A stretch of 64,000 nt of DNA from RPQJ01 sp963700045 (GTDB lineage Bacteria > Pseudomonadota > Gammaproteobacteria > Steroidobacterales > Steroidobacteraceae): assembly GCA_963700045.1 (NCBI GenBank), contig CAVOWK010000007.1:115384-179383 (forward strand), given 5' to 3'. Position 1 is the stretch's first letter; each line of letters opens with the position of its first letter. Below the pieces are notes generated by a model, which was given only the letters and a program-made list of their open reading frames with translations, did no database searches and had not been told where the DNA came from. Of the stretch, positions 43,692 to 53,017 are shown one piece after another. Made by a program: the position numbers and the translations under genes.

Positions 43692-43756
43692 GCGAGTGCG
43701 CTCCTTGGTTCGCTGCGTTACGCGCCACAGGGTAGCAAGCGCCAGCGGGTTGGCGC

Positions 43757-44767
43757 TCAACGTGCGGGAGGCCTGTGCTCCATCTCGCGCAGTGCCACGA
43801 CGGACTCGCCTGCCCCGATGCGGCGCAGAGCCTCTGCAAACAGCCCCGATGCCGGCAGGACGACCAGCTTCGCCGCGCCCCCCGGAGGAGGTGCCAGTCG
43901 CGTGGGCAGCAGCGTGTCCGTGACGTACAGGCGGTCGGGCCCGTCCGGCCCGAGCAGTCGCTCAGCACCCGGCGCAAACACGCCATGTGTCGCAAAAGCC
44001 GTGACCGAAAGCGCGCCCGCCGCGCGGCATGCCCGTACCGCGCGCAGGATCGTGGTGCCGGCACTGACCAGGTCGTCGACCACGACGGCGTGCCGGCCAG
44101 CCAGCGGCCCGATGATGAGGTCGCCACTCAACTCGCCGTTGTCGCGGCGCTTCTCGAGAACGGCGAAACCGACGGGCGCGCCCGAGCGTACGGCGACGAG
44201 TTCCTGTACGCGCTGCGCACGCTTGGCACCGCCAAAATCCGGCGACACGATGGTCACGGGCTGCCCGCCCGCCTGCTCGACGACTTCGTCCGCAAGCAGC
44301 GGCGCGGCCTCGAGCAGGTCGACGCTGCAGCGGAACGCGTTTTCGAACGCCGCGACATTGTGCACGTCCATCACCATCACGTGATCGACGCCCACGGCTT
44401 CCAGCAACTGCGCGATGTAACGCGAGTTGACCGGATCACGCTCCTTGGTGCGACGGTCCTTGCGCGAATAGGCGATGTAGGGAAGGCAGGCCGTGACGCG
44501 CGCGGCGCCGGCATCTTTCAGTGCCGCGACCAGGAACAGGATGCGGCAGAGACGGTCATTGGCGCTGCCCGCCTCGTCGCCACTCAGCGACTGGATCACG
44601 TAGACGACGCGCCCGCGGACGCTGACCAGCGGCCTGGACTTGTGCTCGCCGCCCTCGTAGTCGCGTTCTTCGAGTGGCGCAAGCGGCGCGCCGAGGCACG
44701 CTGCGACGCGCTCGCCGAAGGCGCGCGACGCAAGCGGCGCGAACAGCAGCGGCGCAGGGTCGATCAC
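43757..44767 (-). CDS. Ribose-phosphate pyrophosphokinase-like protein
   Basis: The 336-residue protein has the PRPP synthetase pattern: YIQSLSGDEAGSANDRLCRI, CLPYIAYSRKDRRTKERDPV, VMVMDVHNVAAFENAF, IVSPDFGGAKRAQRV and the PRPP loop HAVVVDDLVSAGTTILRAV. It is longer than housekeeping Prs (about 315), and its N-terminus is atypical (MIDPAPLLFAPLASRAFGER), so it is likely a second, divergent member. It would convert ribose 5-phosphate and ATP to PRPP. HPF lies upstream on the same strand, the cupin downstream. Confidence 0.82.
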   Translation of the reverse strand: MIDPAPLLFAPLASRAFGERVAACLGAPLAPLEERDYEGGEHKSRPLVSVRGRVVYVIQSLSGDEAGSANDRLCRILFLVAALKDAGAARVTACLPYIAYSRKDRRTKERDPVNSRYIAQLLEAVGVDHVMVMDVHNVAAFENAFRCSVDLLEAAPLLADEVVEQAGGQPVTIVSPDFGGAKRAQRVQELVAVRSGAPVGFAVLEKRRDNGELSGDLIIGPLAGRHAVVVDDLVSAGTTILRAVRACRAAGALSVTAFATHGVFAPGAERLLGPDGPDRLYVTDTLLPTRLAPPPGGAAKLVVLPASGLFAEALRRIGAGESVVALREMEHRPPAR

Positions 44768-44803
44768 GATTGCAGGGACACTGCGCCGCTCGGGCCGGGC
44801 CGG

Positions 44804-45160
44804 TCAGGCTACCGGTTTTTCGCGCAGCGACGGCTCGCCGCGCAGCACGGACATGCGCTGTTGCAGCTGGCGGCGCGCGGCATCGAACGCATCGCGCAGG
44901 ACGACGTAGACGTCCTCGTGCCCGTCGCGGTCGGGGCGCTCCATGTCGACGACGACGTCGCCGCCCGGGAGCGAGAGCTGAACCTTGACGTTGAATACCT
45001 TGCCCTGGTGGTGGTGCCGATGCGGTGAATCCACCACGACGCGGCAGGACTGGATACGGTCGCTGAAAGTGCCGAGGTGATCCGTGAGCTCGCGCACGCG
45101 GGTCTCGACGGCCGGGGAGCTTTCCATGTGCCTGAAAGTGATCTGGACAGGGATTGTCAC
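44804..45160 (-). CDS. hpf: Hibernation-promoting factor / RaiA family
   Basis: From GTG 45160 (GAGGG 11 bases ahead) the protein is 118 residues, a short-type S30AE protein: VQITFRHMESSPAVETRVRE, FSDRIQSCRVVVDSPHRHH, NVKVQLSLPGGDVVVDME and VYVVLRDAFDAARRQLQQ. These bind the 30S decoding centre and silence ribosomes in stationary phase. The His-rich insertion HRHHHQ is unusual but near a variable loop. The longer upstream frame lacks a ribosome site. Confidence 0.85.
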   Translation of the reverse strand: MTIPVQITFRHMESSPAVETRVRELTDHLGTFSDRIQSCRVVVDSPHRHHHQGKVFNVKVQLSLPGGDVVVDMERPDRDGHEDVYVVLRDAFDAARRQLQQRMSVLRGEPSLREKPVA

Positions 45161-45309
45161 GATGCTGAGTCCCTCTGTTGGACGGTCCTGGTTGACGATT
45201 TCATTGTCGAGCCGTGGGGCCTGCGGACCATCAGTATTGATCGCAGGCATCCGGTGCACATGTGGCAAGAGTACACTGCCGGAAGCGCCCGTCGAGAGCC
45301 GAATCTCGC

Positions 45310-46923
45310 GTGAACGCCGGTCAATTCCAGTCCCCGCTCGATGCCCCTGCGGTCCAGGCTGCCTTCGCCGTCGCGATGCAGGACCCGGCTGCCTATGCGG
45401 CGTTGCATGCCGTGCCCGGTCCCGTGACCTGCATCGAGACCCACGTTTCCTGGGTGTTCCTGACCGGGCCCTTCGCCTACAAGGTGAAGAAGCCGCTGCG
45501 GCTCAGTTTCATCGACTATTCGACGGCCGAACGTCGTCTTGAATTGTGCCGCGAAGAGCTGCGCTTGAACCGGCGTCACGCACCGGGGCTGTACGTCGAC
45601 GTCGTGCCGATCACGGGAACGCCCGCTGCACCCCGCGTCGGCGCCACCGACGCCCCGCCTTTCGAGCACGCGCTGCGGATGGTGCAGTTCGATCCGCGGC
45701 TCGAACTCACCCAGCTGCTGCAGTCTGGCGACGTCGAGGCGCACGAACTGCAGGAATTTGGCCAGCGCATCGCACGAATGCATGCGACCGCAGCGATCGC
45801 GGCCAACGACGGCACGTTCGGCACACCAGGCAGCGCACACCACATCACGCTGGACAACTTCGAGGAAATTGCGCGGGTCCTGCCCGGTCGCGAAGAGGCG
45901 CAGTCTGTGGCGCAGTTGCGCGGCCAGGCGCAACGACTGTTCGAAGCCGGCCGGCGGCTGATGGAGCAACGCCGGCAGGACGGCCGAATCCGCGAATGTC
46001 ACGGTGACCTGCACTGCGGCAACGTAGTGCGCTGGCAAGGGACGCTCGTGGCCTTCGACGGCCTCGAATTCGATCCCGGACTGCGCTTCATCGACGTCGC
46101 CAGCGATCTCGCCTTCCTGACGATGGATCTCGCAGTCCATGGCCGCACGGATCTGCGGCGCGAGGCGTTGCAGGCGTGGCTCGAGACGGCCGGCGATTTC
46201 GCAGCCGTGGCGCTGCTGCCCTATTTCGAACTCTATCGCGCACTGGTGCGGGCCAAGGTTGCTGCGCTGCGCGGCCAGCAGGCACGCAACACGGCGGCAG
46301 GGGCGACAGGTGCCGCGACGCTTGCCCATCAGTATCTCGACTGGGCGGTGTCGCAGATCGACCGGCCACGCCCGCGGCTGGTCGTCATGGCGGGATTCTC
46401 CGGGTCTGGAAAGACGTGGCTCGCCCGGCGCATCGCTGCACGCTGCGAAGCATTGGTCGTGCGCTCGGACATCGAGCGCAAGCGACTCGCGGGATTGCAG
46501 CCGCTGGACACGTCTGCCTCTGCGCCCGACGCCGGCATCTATTCGCGCGGGTTCAATGCGCGCACGTATGAACGGTTGCGCGATTGCGCTGGGAACTGCC
46601 TGCGGGGCCACGAGAGCGTCATCGTGGACGCCGCCAGCCTGCGGCGCGGCGAACGTGAGCTTTTCCTGGTGGCAGGACGTGAGCACGCGGCCGATGTCGC
46701 GATCGTCCACTGTGTCGCGCCGCTCGACGTGCTCAAGCGCAGGGTCGCCGGGCGGGTCGCCACCGGCGCCGACGCCTCGGAAGCCACGGTCGCGTTGCTG
46801 GATCGACAGCCTTCGTACTGGGAGTCGTTCAGCGGCGACGAACTGCGGCACGTCGTCACGGTCGACACGACCTCGACCGAAGCGATCGAGCGCGCGCTGC
46901 GCGGCCTGGCCGACGCCGACTAG
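45310..46923 (+). CDS. APH-like kinase fused to P-loop (AAA/gluconate-kinase-like) domain
   Basis: The protein of about 537 residues has an aminoglycoside-phosphotransferase-like half (THVSWVFLTGPFAYKVKKPL; catalytic ECHGDLHCGNVVRW; FIDVASDLAF) and a P-loop kinase half (VVMAGFSGSGKTWLARRIAA, VRSDIERKRLAGL, SVIVDAASLRRGERELF). This two-domain protein is widespread in proteobacteria with no settled substrate. GTG 45310 was chosen because a longer upstream start lacks support. It is divergent from hpf. Confidence 0.8.
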   Translation: MNAGQFQSPLDAPAVQAAFAVAMQDPAAYAALHAVPGPVTCIETHVSWVFLTGPFAYKVKKPLRLSFIDYSTAERRLELCREELRLNRRHAPGLYVDVVPITGTPAAPRVGATDAPPFEHALRMVQFDPRLELTQLLQSGDVEAHELQEFGQRIARMHATAAIAANDGTFGTPGSAHHITLDNFEEIARVLPGREEAQSVAQLRGQAQRLFEAGRRLMEQRRQDGRIRECHGDLHCGNVVRWQGTLVAFDGLEFDPGLRFIDVASDLAFLTMDLAVHGRTDLRREALQAWLETAGDFAAVALLPYFELYRALVRAKVAALRGQQARNTAAGATGAATLAHQYLDWAVSQIDRPRPRLVVMAGFSGSGKTWLARRIAARCEALVVRSDIERKRLAGLQPLDTSASAPDAGIYSRGFNARTYERLRDCAGNCLRGHESVIVDAASLRRGERELFLVAGREHAADVAIVHCVAPLDVLKRRVAGRVATGADASEATVALLDRQPSYWESFSGDELRHVVTVDTTSTEAIERALRGLADAD

Positions 46924-46942
46924 CGACAGGCAGCGGCGCCGG

Positions 46943-48268
46943 TTAGACGCGTCCCGCGTGCCCGCTGGCGCGCTGCCCGCGGTCCACCACCGCGGTCGTC
47001 ACCAGGTCGGAGCCGACGTTGGTCATGGTGCGCGTCATGTCGAGCAGGCGGTCCACGCCGAGAATGATGCCGATGCCCTCGGGCGGAATGCCGAAGGCGA
47101 CCAGCAGACCGGCGATCAGTGGCAAAGATCCCCCTGGAATCGCAGCGACGGCCACCGCGCTCAGGACCGACAGGAACACCAGCGTGACCTGCTCGGCGAA
47201 ACCGAGGTGCACACCGAAGACCTGCGCCACGAACAGCACGACGCAGCCTTCGTAGAGCGCCGTGCCGCTCATGTTCATCGTCGTGCCGAGCGGCATCACG
47301 AACCCGGCAGTCGACGGGGCAATGCCCAGTCGCTCACGGCAGGCAGCCAGCGCGGCCGGTAACGTGGCGCTGCTCGAACTCGTCGAGAATGCGGTGACCA
47401 GCACGTCCTTGATCTGGACGAAGAACTCGCGCGGATTGCGCCTGGCGAGGAACTTGAGCCAGATCGACATCGTGCCGAACAGGTGCAGCAGCAGCATCGC
47501 GCCGCAACCGAGCACGAACAGGCCGAGCGCGATCAGGATGTCGAAGCCGACCTTGACCACCACGCTGAAGATCATCGCCGGCACCGCGTAGGGTGCGAGC
47601 TTCAGTGCGAAGTGCACGATGCCGGTCATCAGGTCGCTGACGGTCTCGAGCCCGTCGAGCAGTTTCCTGCGTCGTGCCTCCGGCAGGCCAAGTCCAGCCG
47701 CTCCTACCAGGATCGCGAAGACGATGAGCGGCAGCACCTCGCCCAGCATGTTGCGCTGGTTGCCGACGAAGGCGCCGAACAGGTTCTTCGGCATGAACAT
47801 GTCGACGACCGTCGACGGCGTCACGGCGGGCCGGGCCTCGCTGTTCACGACATGCTGGCCCGCCTGCGAGCTGTATTCCTGCACCAGGCGTTGTGACGTC
47901 TCCGGGTCCATGCGGCCGCCCGGATTCAGGATGTTCATCATCAGCAGGCCGAGCGTCGCCGCGATCGCCATGTTGGCGAAGAACAGCGCGAACGTGCGGC
48001 CGGCGAGCGGCCCGAGGTCCGCAAGCCCGCCGAGCTGCACCACGCCGCCGGCCAGTGAGGCGAAGACGAGCGGGATCACGACGAAGAAAAGCATGCGCAG
48101 GAAGACCTGCCCGAGCGGGTCGAACACGTTGGTCGCCACCCACCTGGCGCCGTCCTGCAGGCCGGGGACGTGGGGGGCGAGGACCAGCACGAGCACGCCG
48201 GCGACCGCGCCGTACACCAGCCCCTTCAGGATGCGGTTGGCGAGCCTGGCATCGGTAGCTGCGGACAT
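46943..48268 (-). CDS. Dicarboxylate/amino acid:cation symporter (DAACS)
   Basis: The 441-residue protein has eight or more TM segments and the DAACS hallmarks: AFSTSSSSATLPAAL (serine-rich hairpin loop), GFVMPLGTTMNMSGTALYEG and DRLLDMTRTMTNVGSDLVTT. Members carry glutamate, aspartate or C4-dicarboxylates with H+ or Na+. An insertion after TM3 (RLVQEYSSQAGQHVVNSEAR) lengthens the periplasmic loop, as in other gammaproteobacterial forms. AAGGGG precedes ATG 48268. Glutamate supply for gamma-glutamylation of polyamines is a possible link, inferred only. Confidence 0.88.
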   Translation of the reverse strand: MSAATDARLANRILKGLVYGAVAGVLVLVLAPHVPGLQDGARWVATNVFDPLGQVFLRMLFFVVIPLVFASLAGGVVQLGGLADLGPLAGRTFALFFANMAIAATLGLLMMNILNPGGRMDPETSQRLVQEYSSQAGQHVVNSEARPAVTPSTVVDMFMPKNLFGAFVGNQRNMLGEVLPLIVFAILVGAAGLGLPEARRRKLLDGLETVSDLMTGIVHFALKLAPYAVPAMIFSVVVKVGFDILIALGLFVLGCGAMLLLHLFGTMSIWLKFLARRNPREFFVQIKDVLVTAFSTSSSSATLPAALAACRERLGIAPSTAGFVMPLGTTMNMSGTALYEGCVVLFVAQVFGVHLGFAEQVTLVFLSVLSAVAVAAIPGGSLPLIAGLLVAFGIPPEGIGIILGVDRLLDMTRTMTNVGSDLVTTAVVDRGQRASGHAGRV

Positions 48269-48529
48269 TGAACCCCTTCCCACGGCGCAAAACGATGGCG
48301 CACTTTGTCCGACGCGCCCCGCACTGGCAAGCACGGGACGCACCACAATCGCACAGCGCGACAGTCGTGAATGCCGCCTTTGGTGCACGCAGGCCTGATC
48401 GCGGCCCGCGAAAGTGGCCATATTCGTCGAGCGATAGGGGTGATCCGTACCCGGAACCTGCAATGGCACGACGATTGCTTGCAGTCCGACGATGCTCCCT
48501 GGCGCCACTCGAGCAAATACGCTACTCCG

Positions 48530-49900
48530 ATGAAGAACCTGAGTCCGGAATACCTCGGATGGCGCACGCTGCCCGGCCTCCTCGGCCGCCATGCGTCGAG
48601 CCCGCAATCGGTGCATGCCCTGCTCGGCTACTTTCTCAAGGACCGCAAGTCGCCAACGCCGTTTCCCGGGCGCGACATGCTGGCGAACGAAGGTGTGTTC
48701 GACTGGGGTCTGGCGCGGCCGCTCGAGAAAGTGATCGAGAGCGAGGAACACCTGCACGTGCTGCTCGGCATGCCGGAGATTTACCGCCAGAGCGTCGCGG
48801 TGGTCGAACCGTGGGCCAGTGTCGGCACCAACCCGCGCGGCGAGCCTGTCCGCGCCTCGAAGAACATCGCTTACATCTGCCAGCAGGTCGCTGACGCGGA
48901 CACGATCCTGTTCCCGGTGTGGCAGAGCGGCATCCGCAGTCCCGAACGGCTGGCCAACATATTGAGCGCAGGCATCGCCACGATCGTCCAGGGCGGCTGT
49001 CCCTCAGTGCACGACGCTGCCAGCTTCGAAGGCGCGAGCGCAGGCCTCGACGACATGCTCGCACTGGTTGACCAGTTGCTGCTGCGCCGCTCGACGGCCA
49101 GCGGTCCGAGCATCTTCATCTGCCTCGGCCACCAGCTGGCCGCCGCTTCGCACATCCGCCTGCTGCAACGTGCCGTGCGCGAGATCGGCAAGCTGGCTCG
49201 ACTGCCACTCGACCCTTCCGGCCGCGTGCTCAACTCGTTGCAGCGCGCGGCCGAACGGATTACGCGCATGGGCGACCAGCTGCAGGTCGTGAAGCAGGGC
49301 CAGCCGCGCGCCATCGGCTGGAACGATCCCGATTTCGCAGTCGCCGGCAACGAGAACGTCGAGGTCGGCACGCGCACGCTGCTGCCCTACGTCCGTCGTG
49401 ACGACGAAACACACATCCCGCGCGAACTGCACGAAATGCACGCGCTGGTCGCGGACGAACTCGAAGGCGTCATCGACCAGGCTCTGTCGCTCGAGCGCGA
49501 GATCACGGTCGAGATGTTCCATGCCGACGAGGTGAACGAGGAAGCGGCGCTGTTCGCCAACTGGGCCTACAAGACCCTGCACGACACGATCGTGCCGCTG
49601 CGCCACGTGCTGGCGGTGAGCCCGGTCGCGTGGCTGCTCAGCCTGCCGTACGCCGTGGAAATCCTCGGCCAGACCCGGGTCGACGTCCACAGCTGGACCG
49701 AGGTCGGCACCACGGCCATTTACTACAAGGACTGGGAAACCCATCGCGTGCGCCGCTCGTTCACGTGCCAGTTCCATCCGGAACTGATGGACGACATCCG
49801 CGATATCGGCGGCCGCGTCGGGCCGCGCTATCACGAACTGAAGAATCACGACGGCGTGCGATTGCTGGTCCGCCTGCTCTATCACGGGATGCAGGAGTGA
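48530..49900 (+). CDS. Class I glutamine-amidotransferase-like protein with large insertion
   Basis: The 456-residue protein contains a GATase-like nucleophile elbow FICLGHQLAAASHIR (Cys198) and a catalytic-type HPE in TCQFHPELMDDI (His416, Glu418). The two are 218 residues apart against about 80-100 in ordinary class I domains; about 130 extra residues lie between them, including LEREITVEMFHADEVNEEAA. The N-terminal part has VWQSGIRSPERLANILSAG. No synthetase domain is attached. Start ATG 48530 has only a weak GAGC ahead. I do not recognise a described family with this arrangement. It is divergent from the DAACS symporter. Confidence 0.65.
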   Translation: MKNLSPEYLGWRTLPGLLGRHASSPQSVHALLGYFLKDRKSPTPFPGRDMLANEGVFDWGLARPLEKVIESEEHLHVLLGMPEIYRQSVAVVEPWASVGTNPRGEPVRASKNIAYICQQVADADTILFPVWQSGIRSPERLANILSAGIATIVQGGCPSVHDAASFEGASAGLDDMLALVDQLLLRRSTASGPSIFICLGHQLAAASHIRLLQRAVREIGKLARLPLDPSGRVLNSLQRAAERITRMGDQLQVVKQGQPRAIGWNDPDFAVAGNENVEVGTRTLLPYVRRDDETHIPRELHEMHALVADELEGVIDQALSLEREITVEMFHADEVNEEAALFANWAYKTLHDTIVPLRHVLAVSPVAWLLSLPYAVEILGQTRVDVHSWTEVGTTAIYYKDWETHRVRRSFTCQFHPELMDDIRDIGGRVGPRYHELKNHDGVRLLVRLLYHGMQE

Positions 49901-50069
49901 ATCGCTTGAACTGATGGGTACCGTACCCAACCCGGAGACGGGACGGGTATTCTCGGCAGCACGGAGACCACGGATGCTGCCGATGACCGCATGCTCGCAG
50001 TGCACGACCAAGGGTTCGGTCAACTCGATGCTGACGAGCGCCACCGATCCCAGCGTGGAAGGCTGAGCG

Positions 50070-50744
50070 TTGGTACCTCCCGGTCTCAATCGGTCGTCGT
50101 TGCTCGCTGCAGTGCACGAACTGGCCGCGCGCGACAGGCGTCTCGCACGCATCGTCGACGAGTTCGGCCCGCCTCCGCTCTGGGCGCGGCCACGCGGCTT
50201 TCCGACACTGGTGCGGATCATCCTCGAGCAGCAAGTCTCGCTGGCATCGGCCGCGGCGCTCTATGCGAAGCTGGACCGGCACTTCGAGGGCAGGTTGACT
50301 CCGGCGCAGGTGTTGGCGCACGGAGAGGCCGCCCTGCTGTCGCTGGGCGTTACCCGGCAGAAGGCACGCTACGTCGTCGAACTCGCGGCACGACTGGCAA
50401 GCGGCGCAGTGTCGCTCGAACGCATTGCCCGCATGCCAGACGCGGCTGCGGGCGCGACACTGGTTCAGATTCCAGGCATCGGGCCCTGGACTTCGGGCGT
50501 GTACCTGTTGATGGCGCTGCGGCGTCCAGACGTCTGGCCGCCCGGTGACCTCGGTTTGCACAAATCGATGGCAGAAATGCGCGGACTGCGCGTGGTGCCG
50601 ACGAGCGACGCAGCCGCAGCATTCGCGATGCGCTGGCGTCCGTGGCGCGCAGTGGCGGCGCGGCTGCTGTGGCACTCGTACCTGTCGCGGCGCGCCAAGA
50701 CCTGGGACCGGCAACCGCCGACCGCCGGTCGCCGGCCCACGTAG
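50070..50744 (+). CDS. DNA-3-methyladenine glycosylase II-like (HhH-GPD)
   Basis: The 224-residue protein has the helix-hairpin-helix LVQIPGIGPWTSGVYLLMAL followed by the catalytic Asp in DVWPPGDLGLHKSM, and the HhH-GPD lead IILEQQVSLASAAALYAKL. These are the marks of AlkA-type base-excision glycosylases that remove alkylated purines. It lacks the AlkA N-terminal domain, so it is the short form. Start TTG 50070 has GGAAGG 8 bases ahead. Confidence 0.85.
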   Translation: MVPPGLNRSSLLAAVHELAARDRRLARIVDEFGPPPLWARPRGFPTLVRIILEQQVSLASAAALYAKLDRHFEGRLTPAQVLAHGEAALLSLGVTRQKARYVVELAARLASGAVSLERIARMPDAAAGATLVQIPGIGPWTSGVYLLMALRRPDVWPPGDLGLHKSMAEMRGLRVVPTSDAAAAFAMRWRPWRAVAARLLWHSYLSRRAKTWDRQPPTAGRRPT

Positions 50745-50794
50745 CGCACGCGATCGACGTCACCGCGGTTGCCGGCCCCTGCTGCCGGACGGCG

Positions 50795-51049
50795 TCAGGC
50801 TTTCTTGAAGATGCCGAGCGCCCGCAAGATGAAGATCAAGGCAACCGCGCCGATCACCGCGACGATGAATCGAAGGACGCCTCCTGTCGGCGCGAGTCCC
50901 AGGGCACCGGCGGCCCAGAAGCCCAGGAAAGAACCCACGATTCCGACCAACACGTTGGCGATCATGCCCATCTGCGCATTGGTCTTCATGACAATGCTTG
51001 CGAGCCAACCGACGACGCCACCAATGATCAAGGTAATGAGCCAGCCCAT
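50795..51049 (-). CDS. GlsB/YeaQ/YmgE-family stress membrane protein
   Basis: The 84-residue protein has three TM helices and the family's glycine pattern: GWLITLIIGGVVGWLASIVM, ANVLVGIVGSFLGFWAAGAL, FIVAVIGAVALIFILRALG. Known members respond to acid, osmotic or stationary stress; molecular function is not known. GGGGGA precedes ATG 51049. It lies just downstream of the YidB-like gene. Confidence 0.85.
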   Translation of the reverse strand: MGWLITLIIGGVVGWLASIVMKTNAQMGMIANVLVGIVGSFLGFWAAGALGLAPTGGVLRFIVAVIGAVALIFILRALGIFKKA

Positions 51050-51068
51050 TTCCAGTCCCCCTTCGTAG

Positions 51069-51656
51069 TTATCGCAACAATTTCCCGGCCATCCCGAGGA
51101 TGTCATCCAGCGGATTGCCATCGCCATTGAGATCGAGCATCGACGCCAACCCGGGCCCGCCGCCCGTCGTGGAGCCCTGGGCACCACCGCCGAGCATGCC
51201 GCCCAGCATGTCTGCGAGCCCGCCGCCACCCGTCTGGGGCGCGGCCGATGCACGGCCCTGCTTGGCCATGTAGCCAGCGACCAGCATCGCCAGTACCGGC
51301 AGCATCTTTTTCAGCAGCATCGGATCAAGACCCGTCTGGCCAGCGGCGTTCTGGGCGACCGTGCGGCTTGCGTCGCGGGAGCCGAAGATCTGCCCGAGGA
51401 TGTCATTGCCAGGGCTCACGTTGGTTGGCTGGGGCGCGAGCACTTCGTCCATCAATCCACCGCCACCGAGCCCGCCCAGCATGCCAATGAGCCCTTCCAG
51501 CCCGGCAGGCTGCCCTTGTGTCTGCTTCTTGAAGCCGCCGAGGATTGCCGGCAGCAACGCCGCGGCGCCACTCGCTGCCTGGGACTCGCTGACGCCAAAC
51601 TCGCGCGCCATCGACTGGATCCCTCCCATCTGCTCGAGCATGTCCATGACCTGCAT
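51069..51656 (-). CDS. YidB-like DUF937 protein
   Basis: The 195-residue protein fits DUF937: GVSESQAASGAAALLPAILG, LDPMLLKKMLPVLAMLVAGY and a low-complexity Gly/Met/Leu-rich region. It ends with a calcium-loop-like DLNGDGNPLDDIL followed by LGMAGKLL, as in other YidB homologues. AGGGGGA precedes ATG 51656; the upstream frame extension has no ribosome site. Function unknown. 19 bases separate it from the GlsB-like gene. Confidence 0.8.
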   Translation of the reverse strand: MQVMDMLEQMGGIQSMAREFGVSESQAASGAAALLPAILGGFKKQTQGQPAGLEGLIGMLGGLGGGGLMDEVLAPQPTNVSPGNDILGQIFGSRDASRTVAQNAAGQTGLDPMLLKKMLPVLAMLVAGYMAKQGRASAAPQTGGGGLADMLGGMLGGGAQGSTTGGGPGLASMLDLNGDGNPLDDILGMAGKLLR

Positions 51657-51969
51657 GATTCGTCCCCCTGAGGCAATTAAGCCCGTCAGTCCAGCAACTC
51701 TAGCGGGATATTGCACCCGTTGTCGGCGATTTCTTGCAGCACGGTCTTGTGCAGCCGCATGTTCATCCTGGTTGAATCCCACCATCAGGTCGCCGGGGTA
51801 GCCATTGGAGCAGGCTTGATCATGAACTCGGCGCACCGCGGCCCGGACAGCTGAGCCCTGGTATCTTGCCACTACGCCGCTGATGGAGTGAATGCCTGCG
51901 GCAGCGCCTGCTTACTGCCCCCCGCCAGCGCCCGCATAATAGGAATGCCCGGACCAGAGGCGACCCTGA

Positions 51970-52617
51970 ATGAATCCTGCAGAGCGTTACCCCGCGGTCT
52001 TGCTGTTGGCTTTCGGCGCGATCTGGACCGCCCTGGCCATCGCGCCTTCCTACCGCCAGGACTGGCTGCTCGAGAACGTATTGGTCTTTGTCGCTGTGCC
52101 CCTGCTGGCGGCGACGTCACGCTCCCTGCGATTCTCGAACCGCGCCTATACCTGCATGTTCGTTTTTTTCGTGCTGCACGCTGTCGGTGCGCATTACACC
52201 TACAGCGAGGTTCCCTGGCGCGAGTGGTTGCACTTGCAGGACGCGGCGGCCGGGCCGGGTCCGGCAAACCGCAACAACTACGATCGCTTCGTGCACTTCA
52301 GTTACGGGCTGCTGATGTTCCCGGCGGTGTGGGAACTGTTCGCGGCGCGCGCCAGTCCACAGCGCGTCTGGCGTTACGTCATGCCCGTGAGTTTTCTCAT
52401 GTCGCACGCGGTCGTCTACGAGTTGATCGAATGGGGCGCCGCGGAATTGTTCGGCGGCGACCTCGGCGTGGCCTACCTCGGGACGCAGGGAGATGTGTGG
52501 GACGCCCAGAAAGACATGGGCCTGGCCGTGACCGGCATCCTGGCGGGGTTGCTGCTGACGCTCGCTTTGAGTCCATCGGCGCGTACGTCCGGCGCGCGTC
52601 CACGAGCGTCGTCATGA
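51970..52617 (+). CDS. DUF2238 (YjdF-like) membrane protein
   Basis: The 215-residue protein has about six TM helices and the DUF2238 features YDRFVHFSYGLLMFPAVWEL, HAVVYELIEWGAAELFGG and LGTQGDVWDAQKDMGLAVTG. Conserved His, Glu and Asp near membrane borders suggest a possible enzymatic or metal role, not established. It stands alone between divergent or convergent unrelated genes. Confidence 0.85.
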   Translation: MNPAERYPAVLLLAFGAIWTALAIAPSYRQDWLLENVLVFVAVPLLAATSRSLRFSNRAYTCMFVFFVLHAVGAHYTYSEVPWREWLHLQDAAAGPGPANRNNYDRFVHFSYGLLMFPAVWELFAARASPQRVWRYVMPVSFLMSHAVVYELIEWGAAELFGGDLGVAYLGTQGDVWDAQKDMGLAVTGILAGLLLTLALSPSARTSGARPRASS

Positions 52618-52720
52618 CAAACGATGCTTGCGCGTGGATCCAAGCGCTTGAAGCGGTTGGCGGTGCGTTTCACACACCGGGGCTCACCCCCTGCGCCCGC
52701 CACGGTCTTACCCTCAGTCC

Positions 52721-52957
52721 ATGATCGACCTCGGGACCATTGCGGGCCTGCATGCCCGCGACCACCAGCTCGCGGCCTACTGCCCGCGCTGCGATGCGTG
52801 GCGCGTGTTGCCACTGGATGAGTGGGTCACCCAGGGCAAGGGTTCACTGCGCCTTCCTCTGCGGGTGCGCTGTCGGGACTGCGGCGAAGTGGGTCAGTTG
52901 CAGGTGCGCCCGCCGATGCCCCTGCGAAGTTCGACGGGCTGGATCACTCCGCCCTGA
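52721..52957 (+). CDS. Small zinc-ribbon protein, repeat-family copy 1
   Basis: The 78-residue protein starts MIDLGTIAGLHARDHQLAAY and has two CxxC knuckles (YCPRCDAW, VRCRDCGEVG), separated by KGSLRLPLRVR, ending GWITPP. A near-identical protein is encoded at 60608 and a decayed copy at the right edge. All appear in gene-poor accessory DNA. A CCCCG/CGGGG hairpin follows its stop. Family unknown; the CxxC pairs suggest zinc binding, possibly nucleic-acid or regulatory. Confidence 0.65.
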   Translation: MIDLGTIAGLHARDHQLAAYCPRCDAWRVLPLDEWVTQGKGSLRLPLRVRCRDCGEVGQLQVRPPMPLRSSTGWITPP

Positions 52958-52980
52958 GACAAAGACCCCGACGCGGGGCC
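52958..52980. repeat. Dispersed hairpin repeat, copy 1
   Basis: CCCCG (52966-52970), ACG, CGGGG (52974-52978), followed by CC, lies right after the zinc-ribbon stop. The same core (AACCCCGGCGCGGGGCCG) occurs at 59743-59768 and 60834-60859. On the minus strand each is followed by a T-rich tail (TCTTTG or TTTCTG), so they could act as weak terminators. Confidence 0.55.
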
Positions 52981-53017
52981 GTAGTTTGTTGATCGTTGTG
53001 GCGCCGACCAGGAATGC

